NCBI GenBank assembly: GCA_021815405.1
Contig: JAKAGV010000003.1
Span: 274,106 to 338,105 of the forward strand
Length of the DNA: 64,000 bases
Origin: Bacteroidota bacterium
GTDB taxonomy: Bacteria > Bacteroidota > Ignavibacteria > Ignavibacteriales > Ignavibacteriaceae
Direction: 5' to 3'
Under the pieces are notes generated by a model. That model saw only the letters and a list, made by a program, of their open reading frames with translations. It did no database searches and was not told where the DNA came from. Position 1 is the stretch's first letter. Each line of letters opens with the position of its first letter. Below are positions 54,848 to 64,000 of this stretch, in pieces. The position numbers were made by a program, and so were the translations under genes.

Positions 54848-54889
54848 AAGAAAATAGTGATGAAACTAATATTTAGAAATGAGGCATGC

Positions 54890-56692
54890 ATGAAATTATT
54901 AAAACGATACTTCTTTTTCTTCTTTTTGTTAATGTTATCCAACTTATATGCCCAAAATTCAAAACAGGCAACGGCATTTGGTAATGATTGGGTGACTACA
55001 GACGCCTTAGGGCGTAGTTTACCTACCTACCAGGAAGTTGGACCGATGAAATCTAATAAATACATCGGTGTCTTTTATTTCTTATGGCAATGGCGAGTTG
55101 ACAAAATACGTGATGTTTCTAAAATACTTTTAAATAATCCAACAAACCCAACATGGCATCATGCAAAAACTTATTATTGGGGGGAACCGGAGGCAGGATA
55201 TTACTGCTCGGATGATCCATGGGTGATGAGAAGAAATATAATGATGCTTGCTGATGCAGGGGTTGATTTCGTCTTCATGGATTATACTAACAACTACAGG
55301 TTTGCAGAATACGATACAACGCTTGAGACTTATTGTAAAATCTCGGAGGAATTGAAAAGCCAGGGAATAGACGTCCCAAAGATTGTCTTTTTTTTCATGA
55401 CAGATCCCCTGCAGAAGATAGAGGAGATGTATAACAATTTTTATAGACAAAAAAAGTATTCTGATCTTTGGTTTTATTGGGAAGGAAAGCCTTTGATTTT
55501 AGCCCCCTCAGATACTGCACTACCGGCTGAAATACGAAATTTTTTTACTTGGCGTGAAATGTGGGATTTCTCCGGCACTCAAAACCAATGGTGGAAGTAC
55601 ACTGATTTTTATCCCCCAATGCCATTTTACCATGATGGAAAGCTTGAGCAAATTTGTGTTTGTAAAGCCATCGGCGCACCTGTGCAAACAATAGAAGAGG
55701 TTACTAACAGAGGCGCTAGTTTCCATAATGGAAAACCACCTGCTTATAATCAGTATTGGGTAAGCGATGAGACTCCTAAGGGTTTGTATTTCCAAGATCA
55801 ATGGACAAATGCACTAAAAGTAAATCCTCCAATTATTACTGTAACGGGATGGAATGAATGGATTGCAGGTGCGTGGGATGCGAATTATCGCGACCCTGCA
55901 GAGATGTTGGGGAAATTCACTTTCATGGGAAAGCTTTTGACAAAAGAACACCCTTTCTACTTTGTGGATGAATTCAATATGGAATTCAACCGGGATATTG
56001 AGCCGATGAAAGGCGGTTATACAGACGACTATTATTATCAGTTGGTAAGTAATATTCGAAAATATAAAGGATTGAATCCGCCAGTGGCAGCAACCCCGCC
56101 CAAGACAATTAAGATGGATGGCAATTTTACCGGATGGTCTTCAGTAGAACCGGTCTTCCGGGATGCCGCCGGGGATGCAGCACATCGCTACTTTAGAAAT
56201 GTAGATGATAGCTCTATATATGTGAACACAACAGGCCGCAACGATATAATCGAATCTCGTGTTACTTATAACTCTAATAACGTATATTTTTATGTTAAGA
56301 CAGATAGTGCGTTAACACCATACTCTGGCAAGAACTGGATGCTGTTGTTTATAGACGCAGATACAAACAAGGCGACTGGTTGGGAAGGTTATGATTATGT
56401 AGTAAATCTAAACGTTAGATCGGATTCAGTGACAATATTATCGGCATGGCATGGTCAGGATTCCACATGGAATGAGATGTCAGATTTGAAATATCGATAC
56501 AATGGAAATCAAATGGAAATTCAGGTGCCTCGGGATTTAATTAAGCAAACAGGAAAAGATATATCATTTTATTTTCACTGGGCAGATAATATTCAAAAGT
56601 TAAATGATATAACGGAATTTTTTATTGACGGTGACTCAGCTCCCGACCGTCGTTTCAATTATTATTTTACAACGAGCCAAACAAAATATTAA
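54890..56692 (+). CDS. Secreted GH99-like protein (diverged paralogue 4)
   Basis: 600 aa from ATG 54890, which gives a clean signal peptide (MKLLKRYFFFFFLLML...LYAQ); GTG 54857 would add 11 residues. GH99-like barrel with VTTDALGRSLPTYQEVGPMK, YYCSDDPWVMRRNIMMLADA, GVDFVFMDYTNNY and VTGWNEWIAGAWD (about 320), plus a CBM9-like domain (about 405-595, TIKMDGNFTGWSSVEP, LFIDADTNKATGWEGYDYVV). No insertion and no T9SS domain. It is much more diverged than the other three but keeps the same substitution NEWIAG. Likely periplasmic or secreted. Substrate unknown. Confidence 0.72.
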   Translation: MKLLKRYFFFFFLLMLSNLYAQNSKQATAFGNDWVTTDALGRSLPTYQEVGPMKSNKYIGVFYFLWQWRVDKIRDVSKILLNNPTNPTWHHAKTYYWGEPEAGYYCSDDPWVMRRNIMMLADAGVDFVFMDYTNNYRFAEYDTTLETYCKISEELKSQGIDVPKIVFFFMTDPLQKIEEMYNNFYRQKKYSDLWFYWEGKPLILAPSDTALPAEIRNFFTWREMWDFSGTQNQWWKYTDFYPPMPFYHDGKLEQICVCKAIGAPVQTIEEVTNRGASFHNGKPPAYNQYWVSDETPKGLYFQDQWTNALKVNPPIITVTGWNEWIAGAWDANYRDPAEMLGKFTFMGKLLTKEHPFYFVDEFNMEFNRDIEPMKGGYTDDYYYQLVSNIRKYKGLNPPVAATPPKTIKMDGNFTGWSSVEPVFRDAAGDAAHRYFRNVDDSSIYVNTTGRNDIIESRVTYNSNNVYFYVKTDSALTPYSGKNWMLLFIDADTNKATGWEGYDYVVNLNVRSDSVTILSAWHGQDSTWNEMSDLKYRYNGNQMEIQVPRDLIKQTGKDISFYFHWADNIQKLNDITEFFIDGDSAPDRRFNYYFTTSQTKY

Positions 56693-56763
56693 TTGGTCAG
56701 AAATTTTATGACTTTAAGCTATTCCATAGTTAGGAGAAAAAAATAAGAATGTTTGGAGGAAAA

Positions 56764-58053
56764 ATGAAAAAACATATCTGCCTAGTCTTGATAATCTTTA
56801 CCTCTTTGATTTATGGTCAAACACTACCTGATAAATTACCGGACCAAGCGGAACTGACAAAGTACAGAAGTCATTTATTAGGAATAGATTCTTTGATGCA
56901 AAATGGAATTACAACAGATCCTGGTACTGGGATAAAGTTTTATTGTCCGGGTGCAATTTATAGAGGAGATTATGATTGGGATTCATATTTCCAGGCTATT
57001 GTACAAATATATATGGGTTGGCCGTCAAAATATATTAAGGATGGAGTGTTAATATTTCTTGATAACGAAAATGACAGCGGATTTATTCCAAGGTCAATCC
57101 CTGATGATAAATGGGATGCTAAGGAACAAGTTAAACCGTTTCTTGCACAAATCTGTTATCTGGTTTATAAAGCATATGGAGAAAAAGACTGGATATTGAG
57201 AGAGCCATATTTTACAAAATTAAAAAAATATATAGACTATTGGCTTAATCAAATGACGAATAAGAAAGATGGATTAAGTTTCTGGATGAGCGCGCCCCAT
57301 ACATTAATGGATGACCAGGTTGAGAGGGCTGGCTATTGGGAGGATGCACAGTGCGAGGGCGTTGACTTAAATTGTTATTTAGTTCGCGAAACATTGGCAT
57401 TTTCCAAACTATGCCGTATTGCAGGTAAAGATAAAATGGCGGAAAAATACGCATCGATATCCGAGGAAAGAAAGCAAAAAATTCGTAAGCTTTTATGGGA
57501 TGACAAGGATGGCTTTTTTTATGATAGAAAAGTAAACCCCAAAAAGCCTTTATCGAAAACGGCATGGGAATATTCACCTCTAAATATGTTATCTGCAAAT
57601 CAGTATAAGATTCCGGTTAAGTCGGTGGAATCTTTTGCAGTGCTTTGGGCAAAAGTAGCAACTCCGGAACAAGCAAAGAGAATGATTGTAGAACATCTAT
57701 TTAACCCTCGCGAGTTTTGGACGCCATATCCTGTCGCAGCACTTGCTAAATCCGAACCCTGGTACAGCACTAAAGAGTTTCCGACTGACATGGGCTGTAA
57801 CTGGCGCGCAAATGTTTGGATGCCGACTAATTATATGATATATCATGGTTTGAAATTTTATGGATATGATAATTTAGCTGCTATTGTTGCACAACGTACA
57901 GAGGAACTGATTTCAAAGTCAGGAAACTATGAATACTTCAACTCAGAAACGGGAGAAGGTTTGGGAGTATATCCCTTTTGGGGATGGACTTTGCTTGGTC
58001 ATTTCTTTGCACTCGAAGAAAATCTTAAATGGGATTTAAACAATATTAGATGA
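56764..58053 (+). CDS. Secreted glycoside hydrolase of GH63/GH37-like (alpha/alpha)6 type
   Basis: 429 aa from ATG 56764; the ATG at 56749 has its GGAGG ribosome-binding site placed inside the coding region, so the later start is preferred. Signal peptide MKKHICLVLIIFTSLIYGQ. The barrel contains YRGDYDWDSYFQAIV, GFIPRSIPDDKWDAKEQ, SAPHTLMDDQVERAGYWEDAQ and YEYFNSETGEGLG...FWGWTLLGH. The last is typical of the second acidic motif in GH63 and trehalase-like families. It probably removes terminal hexoses or similar sugars. The exact acid and base cannot be fixed here. It sits at the start of a new run of genes after the GH99-like cluster. Confidence 0.7.
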   Translation: MKKHICLVLIIFTSLIYGQTLPDKLPDQAELTKYRSHLLGIDSLMQNGITTDPGTGIKFYCPGAIYRGDYDWDSYFQAIVQIYMGWPSKYIKDGVLIFLDNENDSGFIPRSIPDDKWDAKEQVKPFLAQICYLVYKAYGEKDWILREPYFTKLKKYIDYWLNQMTNKKDGLSFWMSAPHTLMDDQVERAGYWEDAQCEGVDLNCYLVRETLAFSKLCRIAGKDKMAEKYASISEERKQKIRKLLWDDKDGFFYDRKVNPKKPLSKTAWEYSPLNMLSANQYKIPVKSVESFAVLWAKVATPEQAKRMIVEHLFNPREFWTPYPVAALAKSEPWYSTKEFPTDMGCNWRANVWMPTNYMIYHGLKFYGYDNLAAIVAQRTEELISKSGNYEYFNSETGEGLGVYPFWGWTLLGHFFALEENLKWDLNNIR

Positions 58054-58100
58054 TTGAAAAACTATTTATGAATTTGATAATTAAACTTTAACTAAATAAA

Positions 58101-59237
58101 ATGAAAACAAATACACTTACAATTTTGTTGTTATTTTATATAATAATATTTGAGGGATTTTCATCTCAATACAATGCTGGGAAAAATACGCTTGCCTCAA
58201 ATGAGCAAGGAACCAAAGTAGTGGTTGCTAAAGAAGTAACAACTTATCCTGATAGACCATCAGCGAAATATCGCTTGGAGGCAGTCGATCAAGGCATAGT
58301 TCTAAAACATGGGGAAGGACCTGATAGTTGTGATTATTTAGGAGCGCGCGATATTTGGGTTTGGAAATACGGGGATACTTATTATATGCATTATGATGGT
58401 GCAGGACCGAAAGGTTGGCTTGCTTGCTTGGCGGTAAGTAAGGATTTGGTGAACTGGTACCCCAAAGGTCCTGTTTTGCAATTAGGTAAACCCGACAGCA
58501 AAGATTGCGCTTCCGCTTCGTATGGAACAGTTTTTTTTGATGGTAAAAAATGGCATATGTTCTATTTAGGCACTCCAAAAGTTACGCCTGCACCGGACTA
58601 TATTCCGGCATTTCCTTATCTTACGATGGAGGCAGAAGGTACATCGCCTACAGGTCCATGGATCAAACATTACAATATTACTCCGTTTAAACCTAAAGCC
58701 GGCACCTATTATTCAGCAACTACCAGCCCGGGTTATATAGTTAAGCACGATGGTCAATATCTTATGTTTTTTTCAGCCTCTACAAGCTTTCCAAAGATTT
58801 TACGTACATTAAGCATTGCCCGTACCGGCGATCTCGAAGGTCAATGGAAAATAGATTCAAAACCGATTGTTCCGCCGGGAGAACAGGTGGAGAATTCTTC
58901 GTTGTACTTTGAGAAAGCCAATAACACATATTTCCTTTTTACGAATCATGTCGGTATAAAGGATGGACTTGAATATACGGATGCTATTTGGGTTTATTGG
59001 AGTAAAGACATAAACAAATGGAATCCGGCAAACAAAGCAGTGGTATTAGATTCACAGAATTGTAAATGGTCTAAGCATATTATCGGATTACCTTCCGTGG
59101 TCCAGGTAGAAAATAGACTTGCAATATTTTACGATGGCAATGGTGCCTCTGAAATCCCTCCCGGTGTAAAAAGCCACATGAACCGTGACATTGGTTTGGC
59201 TTGGTTGAATCTGCCTTTAATCTCACCTGATAAGTGA
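58101..59237 (+). CDS. Secreted beta-propeller glycosidase (GH43/GH117-like)
   Basis: 378 aa. Signal peptide MKTNTLTILLLFYIIIFEGF, nearly the same DNA as that of the GH78 gene at 37703 although the mature parts are unrelated. Five-bladed propeller pattern: GARDIWVWKYGDTYYMHYDG, WLACLAVSKDLVNWYPKGPV, YGTVFFDGKKWHMFYLG, SPGYIVKHDGQYLMFFSA and IIGLPSVVQVENRLAIFYDG. This is the style of GH43/GH117/GH32-type proteins in Bacteroidota glycan clusters. Catalytic acids are not certain. A related fragment survives at 54725. Confidence 0.75.
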   Translation: MKTNTLTILLLFYIIIFEGFSSQYNAGKNTLASNEQGTKVVVAKEVTTYPDRPSAKYRLEAVDQGIVLKHGEGPDSCDYLGARDIWVWKYGDTYYMHYDGAGPKGWLACLAVSKDLVNWYPKGPVLQLGKPDSKDCASASYGTVFFDGKKWHMFYLGTPKVTPAPDYIPAFPYLTMEAEGTSPTGPWIKHYNITPFKPKAGTYYSATTSPGYIVKHDGQYLMFFSASTSFPKILRTLSIARTGDLEGQWKIDSKPIVPPGEQVENSSLYFEKANNTYFLFTNHVGIKDGLEYTDAIWVYWSKDINKWNPANKAVVLDSQNCKWSKHIIGLPSVVQVENRLAIFYDGNGASEIPPGVKSHMNRDIGLAWLNLPLISPDK

Positions 59238-59309
59238 AATGTTTGAAGTATCAAAGTTTTGACCTTTTAGAAAGCACTCATTATATTATTATGGAGTCGT
59301 TAGAGTAAT

Positions 59310-61661
59310 ATGAAAAATTTATTAAGAACTTTTTTCTACGTTATACTCTTCTTTCTATTTCCGGTACTTGCAAAAGCATCGGGAAATTCTGCGCCAAAGT
59401 ATATGTGGTATCGCGACATATCCAAAGAAGGTAAGGATTATTACGTTGCTTTTCGCGGTCAGTGGAATCTTACTTCTGAAAGTGATTGTGAGATTCAACT
59501 ATTAGGCGCATCATGGTTTGTGGGCTGGCTTGATGGTCATTATTTTTGCGAGGGACCAGCACGTTTCCCGGTGGCGTATCCTGAATATCAAACATATCGA
59601 ATTCATCTTCCTGCCGGTAGCCATGTCCTTGCGATACAGGTTCATCAGATTGGCGTAGTAACAAGAATCCTTGATAATCCGGGACCATTTCTTTATTGTG
59701 TTATTAAAGAAGGAGGAAAAGAAATTCCGGTTAGCTGGAAATGTATACGGCTGAAAGGATATGCATCTCAAGTAAGGCGAATTAATCCTGAGCTTGGTTA
59801 TATTGAATGGTGCGACACACGGAAGCTTCCTGCCGGATGGAATAAAAAAGATTTTAATGATTCGAGTTGGAATGAACCGGTAATTGTTTCGAGAAAGCTC
59901 GGTAAATTAGAGCCTCTTTCGACAGATAACACCCGCTCTATTGTGCATCAATTAGAACCAATTGCATCCGGACAATTTGTAAATAAATTCGGTTATGCAA
60001 AGGATGATCCGGCTGCGCGTTTTTTCCTATGCAATTTAATGCCTAAAAAAACTCCGCCGGATGGCGTATGGCGGCGGTACGATTTAGGTCGCGTACGCTT
60101 AATGCGTCCGAGGTTTGTATTAGATTTACCCGAAGGCGCTGTTGTAGAATTTGCATATAGCGAAGAACTAATCAATGGTAGAGTTACTCCATGGATTACG
60201 CTTTCAGCAGGTGAATCGTGTAATATGGATCATTATGTCGCTCGAGGTGGAAAGCAAGAATTTTTTCCTCTGACTCCAAAAGGTGGACGGTTTCTGGAAG
60301 TGCATGTATATGCGCCGCTTCAGAAAATACATTTTTTAAAAGAGGAAATAGTTGAGCGTACTTATTTTGGTAAGCCGGAAGGTTCGTTTCAAACTGATGA
60401 TACATTGTTAAACAAAATTTGGTCTGTTGGTGTTAAAACACTTCGTGCCTGCAGCGAAGATGCGCTTATTGATAATCCCACAAGAGAACGAGGGCAATGG
60501 ACGGGCGATGTCGTATCAGTTGGGATGGACATTACTGCATCTGCCTATTCCGATCTTCGATTATTAAGGCGGGGTCTCATTCAATCTGCTGAATGTGCTC
60601 GTTCTGATGGATTAGTAGCAGGGCTTTCTCCTGGAGGAACAGCTTATCTTTCGACTTATGCAGCTCAATGGGTTACGGCTTGTGTTCATTACTGGGAGTT
60701 GACGGGCGATCTCAAATTATTAAACGAATTGTTTCTTTACTCAGAAAAAAATATCGAAGCTTTTGAGAAACAGACAACAAGTGGTGGTGTAAGCGACTCA
60801 TTAGGTTGGGCGTTTGTAGATTGGGGTTATGTTCGTAATCAAGGTCCATCCGATGTGGCAGTTGATCTTTACTATTTAGCAGCTCTTCGTGATATGGTAC
60901 GCTGGTGTAAGGCTATCGACAAAAGAAACCTTGTTAATCATTACCAGACATTAGTTAACAAAATGTCAACAATCATTAAAAGTTATTATTCAAATGAATT
61001 ACAAAAAGATAGTGATGCATGGAGACGAATAGGATATCATCGTGCGCTGTTAGGATTAAGATTAGGTTTCTTCAAGTGTGATGATGCGAAGTCATGCATC
61101 AAATTTATAAAAGATCATATGCAGAGATGTTTTCCAAACGATACAACTGCGCCGCGCCTAAGCGATCCTGAAGCAAATAATCCAAGACGTATCACTCCAT
61201 ACTTTGCGCACTATGCAATGCCGGTTTTAATTGAGCATGGTCAAATGAATTTTGTGCTTAATCAATACCGCAAAGATTGGGGATGGGTGTTGGACGACGA
61301 TAAGACTACTTGGCTTGAAGTGTTTGACACCCGCTGGAGTCATTGTCATCAGTGGTCCGGCTGTCCTACATGGCAAATGACACGTTATTTATTAGGATTA
61401 CAGTCCCGTTATGATTTGGGCAATCGTAATTATGTGCTGAAACTGTATCCCGGTTCTCTTCAAAGAGCAAAGGGAACAATACCATTGCCGGGAGATAAGG
61501 GTGTAATTAAAATAAAATGGAAACGAGAGATGGATGGAATACATTACCATTTAGAAACTCCAGTTCCGATTGATTTGCATATTGATGAAAAGCGTTACGG
61601 ATACAAGTCAAAGGTTATACATATTGAAAAAGAATTTTATGGAGTATTTAAAAACATATGA
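59310..61661 (+). CDS. GH78-like secreted alpha-L-rhamnosidase (third copy)
   Basis: 783 aa. Signal peptide (residues 1-24, ending AKAS). N-terminal beta domains (residues about 30-360: FRGQWNLTSESDCEIQLLGA, RPRFVLDLPEGAVVEFAYSE), then the (alpha/alpha)6 barrel with LIDNPTRERGQWTGDVVS (about 385) and TTWLEVFDTRWSHCHQW (about 666). The usual CPxRDExxGW motif reads NPTRERGQWTGD, so it is a diverged GH78 or close relative. The C-terminus is a short beta domain. Its end overlaps the upstream region of the isomerase-like gene, which starts 17 bases later. Confidence 0.75.
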   Translation: MKNLLRTFFYVILFFLFPVLAKASGNSAPKYMWYRDISKEGKDYYVAFRGQWNLTSESDCEIQLLGASWFVGWLDGHYFCEGPARFPVAYPEYQTYRIHLPAGSHVLAIQVHQIGVVTRILDNPGPFLYCVIKEGGKEIPVSWKCIRLKGYASQVRRINPELGYIEWCDTRKLPAGWNKKDFNDSSWNEPVIVSRKLGKLEPLSTDNTRSIVHQLEPIASGQFVNKFGYAKDDPAARFFLCNLMPKKTPPDGVWRRYDLGRVRLMRPRFVLDLPEGAVVEFAYSEELINGRVTPWITLSAGESCNMDHYVARGGKQEFFPLTPKGGRFLEVHVYAPLQKIHFLKEEIVERTYFGKPEGSFQTDDTLLNKIWSVGVKTLRACSEDALIDNPTRERGQWTGDVVSVGMDITASAYSDLRLLRRGLIQSAECARSDGLVAGLSPGGTAYLSTYAAQWVTACVHYWELTGDLKLLNELFLYSEKNIEAFEKQTTSGGVSDSLGWAFVDWGYVRNQGPSDVAVDLYYLAALRDMVRWCKAIDKRNLVNHYQTLVNKMSTIIKSYYSNELQKDSDAWRRIGYHRALLGLRLGFFKCDDAKSCIKFIKDHMQRCFPNDTTAPRLSDPEANNPRRITPYFAHYAMPVLIEHGQMNFVLNQYRKDWGWVLDDDKTTWLEVFDTRWSHCHQWSGCPTWQMTRYLLGLQSRYDLGNRNYVLKLYPGSLQRAKGTIPLPGDKGVIKIKWKREMDGIHYHLETPVPIDLHIDEKRYGYKSKVIHIEKEFYGVFKNI

Positions 61662-61677
61662 AAATTTTAGGACTGAA

Positions 61678-63093
61678 ATGAAAACAAAAATCGGATTGTT
61701 CTCGATTGGTCTTGATACTTATTGGGGACAATTTTCTGGTCTTTTTGAAAGACTTGAGGGTTACAGAAAAGAAATTTCAAGAAGACTTGGTAATGGAAAT
61801 GTAGAAGTAATTGACGCCGGAATGGTAGACAATGTTGATAAAGCCAGATTAGCCGGCGAGCTATTCAATAAAGAAAATGTATCGCTCATTTTTCTTTATG
61901 TGTCTACTTACGCTCTTTCATCAACTGTACTACCTGTAGTTCAAAGGCTAAAGGTTCCGGTAATCATTTTAAATCTTCAACCAGTTCCGGCAATTAATTA
62001 TGCGGCTTTCAACAAATTAGGCGATAGGGGAAAAATGACTGGAGAATGGCTTGCACATTGTCAGGCTTGTTCGGTGCCGGAGATTGCAAGCGTGTTCAAT
62101 CGCTCGAACATTCGTTATGAATTTGTTAGCGGTTATTTGGAAGATAAAATTGCATGGACTGAAATTGAAGAATGGATTGAAGCAGCACATGTTGCCGAAA
62201 TAATGCGTAACAATAATCTTGGCATTCTTGGACATTACTACAGCGGTATGCTCGATGTTTATACAGACTTAACACAGCAATCGTCAGTTTTCGGAACTCA
62301 CATAGAGCTTGTTGAAATGTGTGAGGTAAAAAAATACCGCGACGAAATTTCAGAATCAGAAGTAAAAGTGAAGATGAAAGAATTCCATAAGGAGTTTGAA
62401 GTTTTACAGGAATGTTCGTATCAAGAGCTTGATCGTGCTGCCCGAACTTCAATTGCGCTTGATAAGCTCGTTGAAGTACACAAACTTGGTTCCCTGGCAT
62501 ATTATTATGAAGGAACTTCAGGTAATGAATATGAGAACATTGTAACATCAGTTATTGCTGGAAGCACGTTATTAACCGGTAAACATATTCCGGTAGCCGG
62601 AGAATGTGAAGTAAAAAATGCACAAGCAATGAAGATAATGGATTCGTTTGGCGCCGGCGGTTCTTTCTCTGAATTTTATGCAATGGATTTTAATGATGAT
62701 ATTGTAATGCTGGGACATGATGGTCCTGCCCACTTTAAGATTGCTGAAGGTCACGTCAAGTTAGTACCGCTATCGGTGTATCATGGTAAACCAGGCAAAG
62801 GTCTTTCAATTCAGATGACAGTTAAGAATGGAGCGGTAACATTATTGTCGGTAGTTCAAGGCAAGGACGGAATTTTACTATTAACAGCCGAAGGAGAATC
62901 TGTTTCAGGTCCAGTACTCAAAATTGGAAATACCAACAGTCGCTATCGATTTTCAATAGGGGCACGTGAATTTATTAATCGCTGGTCAAAACAAGGACCT
63001 GCACATCATTGTGCTATTGGTGTGAGCCATATTTCCAGAAAGATTGAAAAGCTCGGATTCATTTTAGGAATTCCTGTAGTAAAAATATGCTGA
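61678..63093 (+). CDS. L-arabinose/L-fucose isomerase-like protein
   Basis: 471 aa from ATG 61678, 17 bases after the GH78-like gene; the longer frame from 61570 overlaps that gene and is rejected. The N-terminal half (MKTKIGLFSIGLDTYWGQF, EVIDAGMVDN, VSTYALSSTVLPVVQRL) and the middle (GILGHYYSGMLDVYTDLTQQ, CEVKNAQAMKIMDSFGAGGS, FYAMDFNDDIVMLGHDGPAH) are typical of the AraA/FucI isomerase fold with its metal-binding Glu and His. It is cytoplasmic with no signal peptide. The substrate could be L-arabinose or another sugar freed by the hydrolases; arabinose fits the GH127 gene. Active-site residues were not checked individually. Confidence 0.8.
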   Translation: MKTKIGLFSIGLDTYWGQFSGLFERLEGYRKEISRRLGNGNVEVIDAGMVDNVDKARLAGELFNKENVSLIFLYVSTYALSSTVLPVVQRLKVPVIILNLQPVPAINYAAFNKLGDRGKMTGEWLAHCQACSVPEIASVFNRSNIRYEFVSGYLEDKIAWTEIEEWIEAAHVAEIMRNNNLGILGHYYSGMLDVYTDLTQQSSVFGTHIELVEMCEVKKYRDEISESEVKVKMKEFHKEFEVLQECSYQELDRAARTSIALDKLVEVHKLGSLAYYYEGTSGNEYENIVTSVIAGSTLLTGKHIPVAGECEVKNAQAMKIMDSFGAGGSFSEFYAMDFNDDIVMLGHDGPAHFKIAEGHVKLVPLSVYHGKPGKGLSIQMTVKNGAVTLLSVVQGKDGILLLTAEGESVSGPVLKIGNTNSRYRFSIGAREFINRWSKQGPAHHCAIGVSHISRKIEKLGFILGIPVVKIC

Positions 63094-63116
63094 TCATATT
63101 TAGAAATTGAATTATT

Positions 63117-63914
63117 ATGTATCGAAAAATTATTTTTATCTTATTTTTGATTTTACTTTTTTTTACAAAGTATTCCTATACGCAGTCAATAGATGTTCCT
63201 AATGTTTTTATTGATTGTCCTAGTTGCAACATGAATTACATTAAAGAAAATATTCCTATTGTTAACTATGTGTTTGATCGAAAAGAAGCAGATGTTTATG
63301 TACTTTTTACTTCACAAAGAAATGCTTCTGGTGGAGTCGCTTATACTCTTTTTTTTATAGGACAGAATAATTTTGAAAATTTAAGTGATACATTAAAATT
63401 TTCTACCAATCAAAATGACACTGAAGATTTATCGAGAAAAAAGATTGTTAAAGCACTTAAATCTGGATTACTAGAATACATTGCTAAACTAAATTTATTT
63501 GATGAAATACACATTTCTTTTACAAAGCTAAAAAAAGAAATTCATAACAAAGATAAGTGGAATTTTTGGCTTTTTAGAACTGGCTTAAATGGAAGTTTTA
63601 ACGGTCAAGCGAATTCTAAAGCACTTTATCTTAATGGTTCGCTTCTTGCCGATAGAACTACTAAAGATTCTAAAATCAATTTCAGCCTCAATTCTTCCTA
63701 CAACGAAAACAAATACATTTATGATAGTGGGAGCGACAAAACAATAATCTTAAATCATTCCAGAGCTCAAGGCTTTAATGCATATTATATTAAGTCAATT
63801 GATAGTAACTGGTCATGTGGCATTTGGGGCGGGATTAATACCTCAACATATTCTAATATAGATTTCAGTGCATACCTAGTACATGGTTTTATAAATAGTA
63901 GTACATTGGAATAA
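63117..63914 (+). pseudogene. Envelope protein (DCPxC...VNYV type) truncated by an IS
   Basis: 265 aa with a signal peptide (residues 1-22, ending SYTQ). The opening VFIDCPSCNMNYIKENIPIV...DRKEADVYVLFTSQ is the start of a conserved Bacteroidota-type protein with an N-terminal periplasmic domain and a C-terminal beta barrel, from memory about 400 aa or more. Here the barrel part breaks off after GGINTSTYSNIDFSA and ends with LVHGFINSSTLE, which does not fit. A transposase start follows 36 bases later, so the 3' half has been displaced by the insertion. Confidence 0.65.
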
Positions 63915-64000
63915 AATTAATAAATTAGTCTGCAAAAAAAGGAAAGTATATGAGCAGACAAAACACTAGAGCAGCAGTACAACTGACAGAAGAAGAGAGA
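63870..64000 (+). mobile_element. IS630-like insertion element, left end (continues beyond window)
   Basis: The sequence after the truncated envelope gene leads into an ORF starting MSRQNTRAAVQLTEEER, characteristic of IS630-family transposase N-termini. The exact boundary is unknown; these elements target TA dinucleotides, and several TA sites lie at 63872-63900. Confidence 0.6.
63950..64000 (+). CDS. IS630-family transposase, N-terminal fragment (cut by window end)
   Basis: Seventeen codons are visible (MSRQNTRAAVQLTEEER), with GGAAAG eight bases upstream. Recognition rests on this short segment, which matches the usual opening of IS630 transposases before their first helix-turn-helix. Catalytic residues lie outside the window. 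Confidence 0.55.
   Translation, partial: MSRQNTRAAVQLTEEER

Noticed and set aside
61570..61677. Longer N-terminus for the isomerase-like protein
   Set aside because: It overlaps the end of the GH78-like gene, and the clean family start MKTKIGLFS begins at 61678.

Overview
The window looks like a chromosomal segment of an Ignavibacteria/Melioribacter-type bacterium (Bacteroidota-Chlorobiota side). The reasons are AT-rich DNA, secreted proteins ending in a type IX secretion (T9SS) sorting domain with the motif NYPNPFNP, a TonB-dependent receptor, and many secreted glycoside hydrolases. No rRNA, tRNA or CRISPR array was seen, and the taxon is inferred from protein style only.

Region 1 (1-5300) is a type I restriction-modification operon, hsdR (cut by the window start), hsdM and hsdS, followed by two small ORFs. 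hsdS carries a palindromic repeat inserted in frame. Region 2 (5300-6620) is an IS3-family insertion sequence on the minus strand whose transposase appears frameshifted. Positions 6620-7430 hold no recognisable gene.

Region 3 (7430-23180) is the centrepiece: a bacterial microcompartment (BMC) locus for L-rhamnose (possibly also L-fucose), driven by its own LacI-family regulator. Order: lacI-type regulator, pduL, BMC-P, a small unknown protein, two BMC-H, CoA-acylating aldehyde dehydrogenase, BMC-H, three BMC-P, pduS, BMC-T, class II sugar-phosphate aldolase, acetate-kinase-like protein, rhamnulokinase, lutC, a lutB-lutA fusion, and L-rhamnose isomerase. Inferred route: rhamnose to rhamnulose (RhaA), to rhamnulose-1-phosphate (RhaB), to dihydroxyacetone phosphate plus L-lactaldehyde (aldolase). 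In the shell lactaldehyde would become lactyl-CoA, then lactyl-phosphate. A kinase would then give lactate plus ATP, and the Lut proteins pyruvate. No B12-dependent dehydratase is present. Four copies of a 26-bp palindrome, CTTAA-N4-TTTCGAAA-N4-TTAAG, lie just downstream of -10 elements in front of the regulator, the BMC operon and (twice) rhaA. They define a compact regulon that can be read from the sequence.

Region 4 (23200-63100) is a long run of plus-strand genes for breakdown of a rhamnose-containing glycan: a TonB-dependent receptor without a SusD partner, three GH78-like rhamnosidases, a GH127-like enzyme, a GH2 gene broken by one stop codon, five GH99-like secreted proteins of uncertain activity, beta-propeller and mutarotase-like proteins, a URO-D-family protein, a GH63/GH37-like enzyme and an arabinose/fucose-isomerase-like protein. 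These would release sugars outside the cell, and the microcompartment would metabolise the rhamnose. Region 5 (63100-64000) is an envelope protein gene truncated by an IS630-like element that runs off the window.
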